From positions 1-64,000 of the forward strand of contig DDTM01000126.1 of the NCBI GenBank assembly GCA_002344075.1: a stretch of DNA of 64,000 nucleotides, given 5' to 3'. Position 1 is the stretch's first letter; the number at the start of each line of letters is the position of its first letter. Both the position numbers and the translations under genes were made by a program. The notes under the pieces are model-generated. The model made no database searches, was not told the origin of the DNA, and worked only from the letters and a program-made list of their open reading frames with translations. This document shows, piece after piece, positions 45,167 through 54,501 of the stretch. The DNA comes from Bacteroidetes bacterium UBA2364 (GTDB taxonomy: Bacteria; Bacteroidota; Rhodothermia; Rhodothermales; UBA2364).

Positions 45167-45478
45167 TTAGGGCTTCTGTGTGGTATCACGGCGTGTTTGG
45201 TAAACGGTCTCGGCTGGGCGCCGCATCCCAAACCGCTTTCGGGCAGATTGTTCAATCACTTCTGATGAATCTACATACAGAATCTGGTTCTTAAGGCCCT
45301 GAAGTTCCTGCTTCAAAGTTTTGTTTTCCAGAAGTAAGGTTTCTTTTTCGGCTTCCCAGGTCATCCGATTGGTGAAACTGTAGCTATCAAAAAATACCAC
45401 CCAGATCAAGCCAAAAACAAGGATCACACCGGCCAAAAGGTATCGAGGTCTGAGCAGATTGGAGAAGAATTGGTTCAT
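45167..45478 (-). CDS. FtsB/DivIC-family cell division protein
   Basis: A small bitopic membrane protein of about 103 residues with one membrane helix (YLLAGVILVFGLIWVVFF) and a coiled coil (about 45-75: WEAEKETLLLENKTLKQELQGLKN), then SARKRFGMRRPAETVYQ, the typical C-terminal segment of the septum formation initiator family. It helps link FtsQ/FtsL in divisome assembly. I chose ATG 45476-45478 (MNQFFSNL); a longer reading adds 20 improbable residues. The order eno then ftsB is like that in many other bacteria. Confidence 0.85.
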   Translation of the reverse strand: MNQFFSNLLRPRYLLAGVILVFGLIWVVFFDSYSFTNRMTWEAEKETLLLENKTLKQELQGLKNQILYVDSSEVIEQSARKRFGMRRPAETVYQTRRDTTQKP

Positions 45479-45550
45479 CTGACGGAAGCAAAAGGTTGAT
45501 GATGGTTGGGTATAAGATAACATCGCAACGCCGCACATCGCAACCCTGTC

Positions 45551-45595
45551 AAAAGATAGCAGGGCGGAGTAAAAGGTTTAGCGTGTACTCCGCCC
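45551..45595 (-). terminator. Hairpin between eno and ftsB
   Basis: GGGCGGAGTA and TACTCCGCCC form a perfect 10-bp stem with a 14-nt loop just beyond the enolase stop codon. On the minus strand it is followed by a short T run (TTTT) some 10 nt later, so termination may be partial. It separates eno from ftsB-ROK. Confidence 0.55.
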
Positions 45596-45607
45596 CGTAC
45601 AATAATT

Positions 45608-46894
45608 TTAGGCAAACCGGAAAGCCTTCATACCCGGATAAAGTGCGGCATTACCGAGCTTCTCTTCAATCCGTAGTAATTGATTGTATTTAGCAAGCCG
45701 ATCGCTTCGACAACCCGAACCCGTCTTGATTTGCCCTGCATTTGTTGCAACGGCCAAATCGGCAATGAAGTTATCTTCTGTTTCGCCAGAACGGTGGCTG
45801 ATGATGCTGGTATATTTATGTTTATGTGCCAACTCGATGGCTTCAAGCGTTTCTGTCAATGTCCCAATTTGGTTCAATTTTACGAGAATCGCATTTCCAC
45901 TCCCGTTTTCAATGCCCATTTGCAAACGGGCAGAATTGGTTACAAAGAGATCATCCCCTACCAGCTGGCACTTGTGCCCCACCGCTTTGGTCAACTTTTG
46001 CCAGCCTTCCCAATCGTTTTGGTCTAAACCATCTTCGATAGAAATAATCGGGTATTTTTCGACCCACTCGGTCCAATACGCCACCATTTCATCCGACGAA
46101 AGTTTCCGATCCGGATTACTTTTATAGAACACATAGCTTCCGTCCTGATAAGCCTCACTCCATGCTGGGTCTAAGGCGATGAAAATATCTTTTCCGGCAG
46201 AAAAACCCGCCTTTTCGATGGCTTCTAAGATCACTTCTACGGCTTCTTCGTTGGAGCGCAGGTTTGGCGCAAAGCCTCCTTCATCACCAACAGCCGTATT
46301 GTAACCTTTTTTCTTTAGCACCTTTTTTAGCGTATGGAAGGTCTCGATCCCCATGCGTAGTCCTTCTGAAAAAGAAGCCGCCCCTACGGGCATCACCATA
46401 AACTCTTGCATATCCACATTATTATCAGCATGAACCCCACCATTCAGAATGTTCATCATGGGCACGGGCAACATCCGGGCATTGGCTCCACCGAGGTAGC
46501 GGTACAGAGGAAGTCCCAGCGTACTGGCAGCCGCACGGGCTACCGCCATCGAAACGCCGAGCATGGCATTCGCCCCTAATTTGGCCTTATTGGGGGTTCC
46601 GTCTAACTGGATAAGCAATTGGTCTATCGCCACTTGGTCGTCCACATCCATCCCGATCAACTCGTCGGCGATGATTTCGTTCACGTTTTGAACGGCCTTT
46701 AAGACGCCTTTACCGAGGTACTGGCCGGGATCCTCATCTCGGAGTTCCACCGCCTCGTATTCTCCGGTAGAAGCCCCACTTGGTACGGCAGCACGTCCTA
46801 AAACGCCGGATTCCGTTACCACATCCACCTCTACGGTAGGATTCCCCCGGCTGTCTAAAATCTGTCGGGCGATAATGTCGGAAATGTAAGACAT
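45608..46894 (-). CDS. eno: Enolase
   Basis: Converts 2-phosphoglycerate to phosphoenolpyruvate. The 428-residue protein has ARQILDSRGNPTVEVDV, SGASTGEYEAVELRDED, GDEGGFAPNL, SIEDGLDQNDWEGWQKLT (metal-binding Glu/Asp), LVKLNQIGTLTETLEAI (catalytic Lys) and SHRSGETEDNFIADLAVA, all the enolase signatures. Cytoplasmic; active as a dimer or octamer. It leads a cluster with ftsB and a ROK kinase. Confidence 0.98.
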   Translation of the reverse strand: MSYISDIIARQILDSRGNPTVEVDVVTESGVLGRAAVPSGASTGEYEAVELRDEDPGQYLGKGVLKAVQNVNEIIADELIGMDVDDQVAIDQLLIQLDGTPNKAKLGANAMLGVSMAVARAAASTLGLPLYRYLGGANARMLPVPMMNILNGGVHADNNVDMQEFMVMPVGAASFSEGLRMGIETFHTLKKVLKKKGYNTAVGDEGGFAPNLRSNEEAVEVILEAIEKAGFSAGKDIFIALDPAWSEAYQDGSYVFYKSNPDRKLSSDEMVAYWTEWVEKYPIISIEDGLDQNDWEGWQKLTKAVGHKCQLVGDDLFVTNSARLQMGIENGSGNAILVKLNQIGTLTETLEAIELAHKHKYTSIISHRSGETEDNFIADLAVATNAGQIKTGSGCRSDRLAKYNQLLRIEEKLGNAALYPGMKAFRFA

Positions 46895-46983
46895 AAGATT
46901 CTGATTAAGGTGTTGCGGCAGATCCGTTCTGTAATTACGAACAAGCAGTCGGAAATTCTGCCAGATTTAGTTTGCTTCAAAAT

Positions 46984-47019
46984 AAAAAAGGCCGGGAACG
47001 CTTTTGCTGATCCTCGACC
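46984..47019 (-). terminator. Intrinsic terminator after outer membrane protein gene
   Basis: On the minus strand GGTCGAGGAT pairs with GTTCCCGGCC with one mismatch and G-T pairs, followed by TTTTTT. It lies 57 bp beyond the stop codon of the gene at 47076 and marks the end of that operon before eno. Confidence 0.65.
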
Positions 47020-47075
47020 TATGTTTCGTTGAACTTTCAGAAAAGACGCAAACCGGAAGCGATTCCAACAAGCGA

Positions 47076-48398
47076 TTATTGAATTTTAAAACGCTGGAAC
47101 CACTTTTCACCAAAATTCAGGTAGAGACCCATCTTAAAATAAAGGTCGCGTACCAACCCAAAATCAGTAGTTCCACGTGTACCAAACTCCATGTTCACAT
47201 CAAGGGTAGTTCCAATTTTCCGGGTTGGTAAACTGATTCCGGCGGTCAGGGCATTTGTTCGTAGGAAGTAGTTCTGATTGGCCGCAGGTTTAAAGTAGCC
47301 GCTCTCGGTATAAAAACCAAGACGATAGGCAGCACGCATAAAATAATTGTCCCTAAAATTGCGTCCAGCAGGGATGTATTCGGCCCCAATTCCAATACGG
47401 GTACGGTCTTGAAATTGTTTATCTGTTGCCATTGCGGGATTATATCCCCCAAACGAAAGTCCACTCGAAAACTTCGACCATCGTTCGGACAGAAAATCAG
47501 CAACCAACAACACATTTTCATTGGGGCGATATGCCAGACCAACGGTTGTGGTCAATGGTAGTTTTGTATCAAATTGCTGAGAAACACTTAAAGTATCCAC
47601 AATTTCGTTTTCACCCAGAATCCGCGTTCTACGGGTATTAAGTGTAGCTGGTAAACCGACGGTGGCGCCAAATCCAATTTCTTGGTTTTTCTTTTTCCCT
47701 AATTTGGTCTTTTCTACATGTATCCCCATGTTGCCTCCAACCCCATAAAGGCGGGTATTAGAGGTGGATAAGCGCTCGGTGAAATTTTCCACGTCACTAA
47801 ACGATGTCCGTTGAATATGGTCTATCTGACCCGTATAAAACCGGAGGCCACCGCCAACGGAAATCAACTTACCCAACTTCCCCCCTAAACCTACTTCAAA
47901 CTGTTGTAGGTTTCCACGACCTTCATAACTGGTTACATACAGGGTTGAGTCGGCATAACCATCTCCTTTGGGCAATTTACCAGTGGATTGTACGCGGTAT
48001 CCGGTTCTGGAATACGGCATGAATGAAATCCCAAGACCCAGTTTACGATCAATTAAGGGAAACGAAAACTGAAAATGGTCTATGCCACCTACGCCAAGTT
48101 TCGAGTTATTCCCCGCTTTGTCGGAAAACCGATTCGCCTGATAACGGTAACCACCCGTAAAACGGGTAAGTACCTGATAGCCCAAGGTTGCCGGGTTCGT
48201 AGCCGAGACATAAATGGCGTCGCTATAACCTGTTCCCGCTCCTCCCATTGCTGCGGATCGGGAATTATTAAAATGATGCCGTTCTCCCAATCCATAACGG
48301 CTATAAATAGAACCGTCACTCACAACTTGGGCATACAAAGAGGGACCTATACAAAAAAGCCCCATCACAAAAAGCGTTTTATACATCTGATTTTTCAT
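47076..48398 (-). CDS. Predicted outer-membrane beta-barrel protein
   Basis: A 440-residue exported protein with a signal peptide (cleavage near SLYAQ-V). The start GSIYSRYGLGERHHFNNSRSAAMGGAGTGYSDAIYVSATNPATLG is typical of FadL-like barrel proteins of Bacteroidota, and the alternating hydrophobic segments to a C-terminal FQRFKIQ strand fit an outer membrane barrel. The specific function is unknown. It lies 36 bp downstream of a DUF4270-like lipoprotein and is probably co-transcribed with it. Confidence 0.75.
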   Translation of the reverse strand: MKNQMYKTLFVMGLFCIGPSLYAQVVSDGSIYSRYGLGERHHFNNSRSAAMGGAGTGYSDAIYVSATNPATLGYQVLTRFTGGYRYQANRFSDKAGNNSKLGVGGIDHFQFSFPLIDRKLGLGISFMPYSRTGYRVQSTGKLPKGDGYADSTLYVTSYEGRGNLQQFEVGLGGKLGKLISVGGGLRFYTGQIDHIQRTSFSDVENFTERLSTSNTRLYGVGGNMGIHVEKTKLGKKKNQEIGFGATVGLPATLNTRRTRILGENEIVDTLSVSQQFDTKLPLTTTVGLAYRPNENVLLVADFLSERWSKFSSGLSFGGYNPAMATDKQFQDRTRIGIGAEYIPAGRNFRDNYFMRAAYRLGFYTESGYFKPAANQNYFLRTNALTAGISLPTRKIGTTLDVNMEFGTRGTTDFGLVRDLYFKMGLYLNFGEKWFQRFKIQ

Positions 48399-48434
48399 TT
48401 AGACACTTCCTATAACTCAATCGTTAATAAAGGC

Positions 48435-49667
48435 TTAGCCATTAGAAGGCAAATAGGTGACAAATAATTGCGGCTTCAGCGCCGCTTGGGTTTCTGTAAA
48501 CCAAAAGACGGGATTTATGGAACTGGCCCCCACTTCTGGAATAACGATCAAACGCTTTGCTGTGGACTTTCCGATAACCATCCGTTGCAGTTCATTGGTC
48601 AATCGTGGATCCGAGAACGAAAAATAACCGTCCTTAAATTTCGCGCTTGCCAGTTGGGCCAAAGTCTCGGTTTCACTCACCCTGTATATGCCCAATTGCC
48701 GGATGATCGGGCGGACAAATGATCCACTTGCGTACAAACTGAGGGTATCCGCTGGAACACGGATGAGGGCCGCATTTACAGGCAGCTTCTGAAACTTGGT
48801 CAGGTCTAATGACAACTTGATGGCATCACCTGTATTGTCTTGTAATATATTGCGCCCAGCAACCTCTATCGGCTTCCCTGTACGCTTAAGGAAGGTATGG
48901 GACTTGGAACTGGTGGACGAAAAACGCAGCGTATCCCCTCCTGCAACGACCCGCAAGTACGAATCGGCCGGTGTAAATCCAAAAATGGCATTTCCTGAGG
49001 CCAACTTAAACTGGAAACCATTAAAGGCTTTGTCAAACGTATTATCCGAAACGGCTCCACGAAGTAACTGGTCGTATGTCTGACGCCAAGCAGCGGGCAG
49101 TGCGATCTCCCATGTTTTAGCACTGGCATTCAGGTCGCCACTTGTGGTTACAGCAGCACCTGCCACCAACAGCGAATCATATTTTGCATTTGCAGGACTC
49201 CACTCGGCATTCATCGCATTTACTGTAAAGCGTACTGGGGTCCCTACTTCACCATAGGTATAAGCATTTTTTAAGACAATGGTCACATCCGAGACCGTAC
49301 CTTCTTTAAATTTCGTGGTCCGATCGGTATTTTCCAAAAAGTCAAGATACCCATAAGCCTCCACCTGCATACCAGAAAGAGGCCCGATCTCTGTCACTTT
49401 TCCGGCGAGTGTGGGCAATGCCGCTCCTGTTACATCGCGATATAGGTGTGCTTCGGCAGTAGTTTGCAAACCAGCCTCCACCCGATTAGGTGCACTGGCG
49501 ATATCGTCAATGGTAGTAAGCCCCACATCGCCGGGCGAGTCGCACCCTCCAAGCCAGAAGAGCAGCAGCATTAAAAAGAACAAAACCTGACAAGGGGAGA
49601 AAAAGCGGCCACACCGCCCATCTGGCAAAGAACATTTCAGCATATTCAAAGGATTTATCTTAAGCAT
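48435..49667 (-). CDS. DUF4270-like lipoprotein
   Basis: A 410-residue lipoprotein with a lipobox (FWLGGC, Cys42 from the first ATG; a second ATG at 49641-49643 is also possible). The mature start CDSPGDVGLTTID resembles DUF4270 proteins, and its position after a short glycogen-synthase-like gene is the arrangement in which DUF4270 genes are found in Bacteroides. The rest is beta-rich with no recognised catalytic motif. It is likely at the outer membrane together with the barrel protein encoded downstream. The family assignment is moderate. Confidence 0.6.
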   Translation of the reverse strand: MLKINPLNMLKCSLPDGRCGRFFSPCQVLFFLMLLLFWLGGCDSPGDVGLTTIDDIASAPNRVEAGLQTTAEAHLYRDVTGAALPTLAGKVTEIGPLSGMQVEAYGYLDFLENTDRTTKFKEGTVSDVTIVLKNAYTYGEVGTPVRFTVNAMNAEWSPANAKYDSLLVAGAAVTTSGDLNASAKTWEIALPAAWRQTYDQLLRGAVSDNTFDKAFNGFQFKLASGNAIFGFTPADSYLRVVAGGDTLRFSSTSSKSHTFLKRTGKPIEVAGRNILQDNTGDAIKLSLDLTKFQKLPVNAALIRVPADTLSLYASGSFVRPIIRQLGIYRVSETETLAQLASAKFKDGYFSFSDPRLTNELQRMVIGKSTAKRLIVIPEVGASSINPVFWFTETQAALKPQLFVTYLPSNG

Positions 49668-49827
49668 AAAAGACTAATTTCAAAGAGATAAAAAATGCAG
49701 GTTACCCAAAAAGCAGGCCACCAACCCAGTTTCTTGCTCCCAAAAGATACAATTGCGCAGTCCTTCAACAGAAAACCCCATCCGACCAGGTCGTTGGGGC
49801 TTCAGATGAAAACTACCTGCAATTTCG

Positions 49828-50595
49828 TCAGACAAGAGCACCGGTACCGACCAGTTGTTGATAAAGTGCTACCGCAACTTCTAGCAATTCATCTTTGGAT
49901 GCCGCCAACTCCAAAGCCCCTTCCGGTCGTTCTGCATCGCTTCGGGTATAAAAAGCCAATGCATCACTATATAAAGAAGCCACCTTATTCAGGTTCAAAT
50001 CTGCCAGGCGTTCATCACCCAGTTGGTATTGCTTCACCTTGGCAGCCGAGAATTTAACATCCACCCCCATTTCATCTGGCGTATGTACAATTCGGGATTG
50101 TTCAAAGAGCGGGGAATCCGCGAGTTTAGTCCGCACCAAATAGGGAACCATTGCGCTCATCCAACCATTGGTATGAATAACATCTGGCTTCCAGCCCAAG
50201 TTTTTGGTCGTTGCCAGTGCCGCATGTGCAAAATAGAGCGCCCGTTCCTCGTTATCCGTGAAAATTTTCCCCTCTTTATCCGCAAAGATTCCCTTGCGTT
50301 TGAAGTAGAAATTATTGTCCATAAAATACACCTGAAGCCGAATGCCAGGAATGGACGCAACCTTCACCGCAAAACTTTCGGAACGGTTTCCAATCTGTAT
50401 ACTTGTACCCGAAAGACGGATCACTTCGTGTAAACGATTCTTCCGCTCACTTATTGTGCCATAGCGGGGCATCATGATTCGGATTTCATAGTTACCCAGA
50501 TCGTTGAGGTATTCGGGCAACTGCCGGAGGAGTTCTGCATTAGCGGTATGCTGAACAAAAGGCTTTACCTCGCCGGAGACAAAGAGTATCTTCAT
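49828..50595 (-). CDS. Short GT5-like glycogen/starch synthase N-domain protein
   Basis: A 255-residue protein from ATG 50593-50595 (MKILFVSGEVKPFVQ). It matches only the N-terminal Rossmann half of GT5 synthases: MKILFVSGEVKPF, MMPRYGTI, FMDNNFYFKRKGIFAD and ALATTKNLGWKPDVIHTNGWMSAMVPYLVRTK. The C-terminal half that binds ADP-glucose is absent, so it is not a complete synthase. Short versions of this kind recur in Bacteroidota next to DUF4270, so it is probably not a local truncation. Its role is unknown. Confidence 0.8.
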   Translation of the reverse strand: MKILFVSGEVKPFVQHTANAELLRQLPEYLNDLGNYEIRIMMPRYGTISERKNRLHEVIRLSGTSIQIGNRSESFAVKVASIPGIRLQVYFMDNNFYFKRKGIFADKEGKIFTDNEERALYFAHAALATTKNLGWKPDVIHTNGWMSAMVPYLVRTKLADSPLFEQSRIVHTPDEMGVDVKFSAAKVKQYQLGDERLADLNLNKVASLYSDALAFYTRSDAERPEGALELAASKDELLEVAVALYQQLVGTGALV

Positions 50596-50931
50596 GTAGG
50601 TCTGAATCCTTTTTGGATTGAACAAATATGACGCGCTGGGTGAAAAACACGTCCGAAAGTTGCCAACAAACGGCAAGCCGGGGTTGTGAGGTTTTTGGGC
50701 AGTACGTAATGGCGGAGTACTTGCACGTCCAACATGCTGAATGGTAGGTTTTTTTATAAGATAAGAATATAAGAAAAATATGTACTTTGTTCAAGTGAAG
50801 TACTTGCACACCATTCGTTTTGCGCCTAAGAACACAAGTCAAAAAAAAGTTTTACACAATCCTCACGACCTTTTTGGTTTTCCAGTCGTAAGTCCATATA
50901 CTTCTTGGAATTTTTCTGATCCCTATTGCTT
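50596..50931. promoter_or_regulatory. Divergent intergenic region with AGTACTTGCAC repeats
   Basis: The 336-bp gap between the GT5-like gene and the DCC gene. It contains two exact copies of AGTACTTGCAC (50716-50726 and 50799-50809), 83 bp apart, flanking an AT-rich block near 50750-50790. On the minus strand TTGAACAAAG...TATATTCT gives a candidate promoter (TTG-N20-TATATTCT) near 50765-50795. No gene is visible. Confidence 0.35.
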
Positions 50932-51354
50932 ATGAGACGTCCCGCTATGTCAGTACCAGATGCTCCGCTGATCCTTTTTGACGGCGTTTGCAATTTGTGC
51001 AATGCTTCGATTCAATTTATCATTGATCGAGACCGCAAGGGCTTTTTCCGGTTTGCCTCTTTACAATCGGATATTGGTTTCTCCCTCCGAAGATCTTTTG
51101 ATCTTGCATCCGACGAGGTGGATTCGGTCATCCTGATAATGGGTGGGCGGGCATTTACCCACTCTGATGCCGCGCTAACGATTACCAAATATTTGGACGG
51201 TGCTTGGCCCGCGCTTTTTGGTCTTATTGTATTGCCACGGTTTATTCGCGACGGGGTATATCGCTATATCGCCCGAAACCGCTATAAGTGGTTTGGTAAG
51301 CGCGAAAATTGCCGCATTCCCACCCCAGAACTACGTGCACGCTTTTTAGGGTAG
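50932..51354 (+). CDS. DCC-family thiol-disulfide oxidoreductase (DUF393)
   Basis: A small protein (140 residues) with APLILFDGVCNLCNASIQFIIDRDRKGFFRFASLQS, the DGxCxxC motif of the DCC/DUF393 family. The C-terminal region PRFIRDGVYRYIARNRYKWFGKRE is also typical. A weak start choice remains between ATG 50932 and ATG 50947; the track's first codon is TTG. It is probably cytoplasmic or membrane-associated; the substrate is not known. The gene is convergent with the LolC/E-like gene. Confidence 0.88.
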   Translation: MRRPAMSVPDAPLILFDGVCNLCNASIQFIIDRDRKGFFRFASLQSDIGFSLRRSFDLASDEVDSVILIMGGRAFTHSDAALTITKYLDGAWPALFGLIVLPRFIRDGVYRYIARNRYKWFGKRENCRIPTPELRARFLG

Positions 51355-51382
51355 GCCCCAAATGAATTTAGATGGCAACATA

Positions 51383-52657
51383 TTATCCATTAAACCGGAT
51401 AGTTTGGATGGGATCTATTTTTGAGGCAAAGCGTGCTGGAAAATACGAAGCCACCACACACAAGAGCAATGCAAAAAAGGGAACCACGACAAAATCTATT
51501 CCACTTAGTTCAATGGGGGCGGTGTCCATAAAATAGGATTCTACTGGAAGCGGGATTATGTGAAAACGTAGTTGTAACACAGCCAAACCCCATGCCAATA
51601 TCATGCCCAAGCCCGATCCCACCATTCCAATCATCACGCCCAACGTTAAAAACAAGCGGCGAATATGCTTTCCCGAAGCCCCTAAACTTTGCAACATCCC
51701 GATTTCGTTGGTTTTTTCGAGTATAAGCATTAGCAGCATAGAAATCAGGTTGAACGCCGCCACCAAAACAATGACCCCAATCAACAATGGGATGATTTGT
51801 TCCTGAAGCCGGGTCCAGGCAAATAAGCCTTCTTGCGCTTCAAATACTGTTTGCACCTGAATTGGTAACTGAAAGCGGCTCGACAAACCCAATTCTTTTT
51901 CAATTTTTTGGGCGACCACATGGGCCATTTCCAAATCTTCTGCCCGTACATCCACCCGTGATGCTTCAAAGGGGAGATATCCTAACATTTCACGGGCTTG
52001 ATGGATATCCATAAAAGCAAATGCTTGTTCAAACTCCCGCATTCCTGAATCAAAAATACCGGAAATCTGAAATGTTTTAATCGGAATATTCAGCGCTTCT
52101 TCGGTGGATAAGGAGTCTGATTCTTCGGGTTTAGAAAAAACCGTTACCCGATCGTGCAATTTTAATTTCATCATCTGTGCCAATCCCTGACCGATAACAA
52201 GACCAGGCAGCCCTTCTTCGTTTGGTTTAAACGTAAAATGGCCTTCCCGAATGGTTCCGACCAAATCTGGCGGCGGTTTTTCTACCCCACGTACCAATAA
52301 GCCTTCGATGTTTGCATCACCAGGGGCTTTAAGCAAGATATAATCTGAGATAATCGGCTCCACAAACTTTACTTCTGGTAAATTACCCAACCCAATCCGC
52401 AGCATATCCAACCTTGAAATTGGTGTATTTCTCCAAGAAGTAATTTGTACGTGCGACTCGAATGCCACAATCTTACGTTCAATTTCTTTGCTGAATCCAC
52501 GAACGATAGACAGTGTCAGCAATAATGCAGCCACCCCAACAGCGACGCCACCCACCGATAAATACGTGATAAATCTTAAAAAGCGTCGACCTTTTGCCGG
52601 GCCTTCTGCGCTCCGCAGGTAACGCATTGCCACAAATGGGATAAATCCTTTAAACAT
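51383..52657 (-). CDS. LolC/LolE-family lipoprotein-releasing permease
   Basis: An inner-membrane FtsX-like ABC permease of 424 residues. There is one helix near 28-50 (SVGGVAVGVAALLLTLSIVRGF), a periplasmic MacB-like domain (about 55-280) and three C-terminal helices (about 290-315, 335-360, 385-410) ending in FASKIDPIQTIRFNG. The N-terminus FVAMRYLRSAEGPAKGRRFLRFITYLSVGGVAVGV is characteristic of LolC/E. It should work with an ATPase (LolD) that is not in this window. Confidence 0.88.
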   Translation of the reverse strand: MFKGFIPFVAMRYLRSAEGPAKGRRFLRFITYLSVGGVAVGVAALLLTLSIVRGFSKEIERKIVAFESHVQITSWRNTPISRLDMLRIGLGNLPEVKFVEPIISDYILLKAPGDANIEGLLVRGVEKPPPDLVGTIREGHFTFKPNEEGLPGLVIGQGLAQMMKLKLHDRVTVFSKPEESDSLSTEEALNIPIKTFQISGIFDSGMREFEQAFAFMDIHQAREMLGYLPFEASRVDVRAEDLEMAHVVAQKIEKELGLSSRFQLPIQVQTVFEAQEGLFAWTRLQEQIIPLLIGVIVLVAAFNLISMLLMLILEKTNEIGMLQSLGASGKHIRRLFLTLGVMIGMVGSGLGMILAWGLAVLQLRFHIIPLPVESYFMDTAPIELSGIDFVVVPFFALLLCVVASYFPARFASKIDPIQTIRFNG

Positions 52658-52765
52658 GCAGAGGGGTGAAGTTTAAATAAAGTTGAGAAGAGTAACCATG
52701 TTATTCGTTTTAAAACTTAAATTAAGCCTGTAATGACTAAACCCTTTACCTTTACATCAATTTTT

Positions 52766-54391
52766 ATGAACAACTCGCTCGCCCAGATTCCGCACCCTAC
52801 CAATGAACCGGTTCGTAGTTATGCGCCAGGCTCTCCGGAACGTACTTCGCTCTTGAAGAAAGTACAGGAAATGAAAGCCACAGCGCATGAGATTGGGCCA
52901 ATTGTGGACGGGAAGATGATTCTAACTGGCCTTTCTGAAACGATTCATCCGCCCCATGAACATGCCTACACATTGGGTCTTTTACACAATAGCACCCCCG
53001 AAGTGGTGGCACAGGCCATTTCAAGCGCCACTGAAGCACGCCATGACTGGATGCGGATGGACTGGTTGGATCGTGCGGCCATTTTTTTAAAAGCTGCTGA
53101 CCTGCTCGCCGGACCGTGGCGCGACACCCTAAATGCGGCCACCATGCTCGGGCAAAGCAAAAACGTGTATCAAGCCGAAATTGATTCGGCCTGCGAACTC
53201 ATTGATTTCTTAAGGTTTAATGCTTCGTATATGGAATTCATCTACGCGCAACAACCTATTTCTTCTCCGGGTGTGTGGAACCGTCTGCAATATCGTGCCT
53301 TAGAAGGATTTGTTTTTGCCATTGCCCCCTTTAATTTTACAGCCATTAGTGGCAACCTCACGGCTTCTCCCGCCATGATGGGCAATGCCGTTCTTTGGAA
53401 ACCTTCATCTACAGCCGTTCTTTCTTCTTATTATATCTACAAATTGTTCGAGGAAGCCGGCGTACCACCGGGTGTCATGAATTTTTTACCTGGTCATGGC
53501 CCCACCGTAGGCGATCCGGTTTTTGCTTCGCCACACTTATCTGGTTTGCACTTTACAGGATCCACCGGGACGTTTCAATATATGTGGCGTACCATTGGCC
53601 AAAACATTAATCATTATCGCAGTTACCCACGGATTGTCGGAGAAACCGGAGGCAAGGATTTTGTAATGGCGCATCCTTCAGCAGACACAAAAGCAGTCGC
53701 AACGGCCTTAACTCGCGGTGCGTTCGAGTATCAGGGGCAAAAGTGCTCGGCAGCCTCTAGGGCATATATTCCACAGAGCCTCTGGCCAGAAATCAAGGAA
53801 GAATTACTGGCGCAACTGGAAGAAATCCAAATGGGCTCCGTTGAAGACCCAAGTAACTTTGTGAACGCGGTCATAGACCATAAGTCGTTCCAGAAAATTA
53901 CCGCATACATCGAAGAAGCACGAAATACACCTGGTGTTTCGGTTATTGCAGGAGGCACTTATTCCGATAAAACGGGCTATTTTATCGCCCCAACGGTATT
54001 ACTCACCGATAATCCCAAATACAAAACCATGTGCGAAGAAATCTTCGGACCAGTCCTCACCATTTTTGTATATGAAGATGCGCGATTTGAAGAAGTCCTA
54101 ACATTGTTGGATCAGACATCACCTTATGCCTTAACAGGTGCTATTTTTGCACAAGATCGCGCCGCTCTGGCACATATGACAGATGTTCTGACCGATGCCG
54201 CCGGTAATTTCTACATCAATGATAAGCCAACCGGAGCAGTGGTAGGTCAGCAGCCCTTTGGTGGCGCACGTGCTTCAGGAACAAACGACAAAGCAGGATC
54301 GTACCTTAATCTCATTCGTTGGACCTCTCCAAGAACCATCAAAGAGACCTTTACCCCACCAAACAACTACCGATACCCTTTCTTAGGTTAA
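52766..54391 (+). CDS. pruA: Delta-1-pyrroline-5-carboxylate dehydrogenase
   Basis: Oxidises L-glutamate gamma-semialdehyde to glutamate, the last step of proline catabolism. Aldehyde dehydrogenase fold of 541 residues from ATG 52766 (MNNSLAQIPH): ALEGFVFAIAPFNFTAISGNLTASPAMMGNAVLWKPSS, FTGSTGTFQ, VGETGGKDFVMAH (general-base Glu), FEYQGQKCSAASRAY (catalytic Cys), and C-terminal INDKPTGAVVGQQPFGGARASGTNDKAG. The ATG at 52733 gives an extra 11 residues. A terminator follows directly. Confidence 0.95.
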   Translation: MNNSLAQIPHPTNEPVRSYAPGSPERTSLLKKVQEMKATAHEIGPIVDGKMILTGLSETIHPPHEHAYTLGLLHNSTPEVVAQAISSATEARHDWMRMDWLDRAAIFLKAADLLAGPWRDTLNAATMLGQSKNVYQAEIDSACELIDFLRFNASYMEFIYAQQPISSPGVWNRLQYRALEGFVFAIAPFNFTAISGNLTASPAMMGNAVLWKPSSTAVLSSYYIYKLFEEAGVPPGVMNFLPGHGPTVGDPVFASPHLSGLHFTGSTGTFQYMWRTIGQNINHYRSYPRIVGETGGKDFVMAHPSADTKAVATALTRGAFEYQGQKCSAASRAYIPQSLWPEIKEELLAQLEEIQMGSVEDPSNFVNAVIDHKSFQKITAYIEEARNTPGVSVIAGGTYSDKTGYFIAPTVLLTDNPKYKTMCEEIFGPVLTIFVYEDARFEEVLTLLDQTSPYALTGAIFAQDRAALAHMTDVLTDAAGNFYINDKPTGAVVGQQPFGGARASGTNDKAGSYLNLIRWTSPRTIKETFTPPNNYRYPFLG

Positions 54392-54397
54392 GATTTC

Positions 54398-54428
54398 GCC
54401 CCTGTCATTAGAACAGGGGCTTTTTTTT
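54398..54428 (+). terminator. Intrinsic terminator after pruA
   Basis: GCCCCTGT (54398-54405) pairs perfectly with ACAGGGGC (54413-54420), followed by a run of eight T. It lies 7 bp after the pruA stop codon. Confidence 0.9.
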
Positions 54429-54501
54429 GCAAAAGCCTCTTTAAAATCACAACAGAAGCCCCTATCTTTCATCATCTTCCATCCCGAATATCCGCAAAAC
54501 C

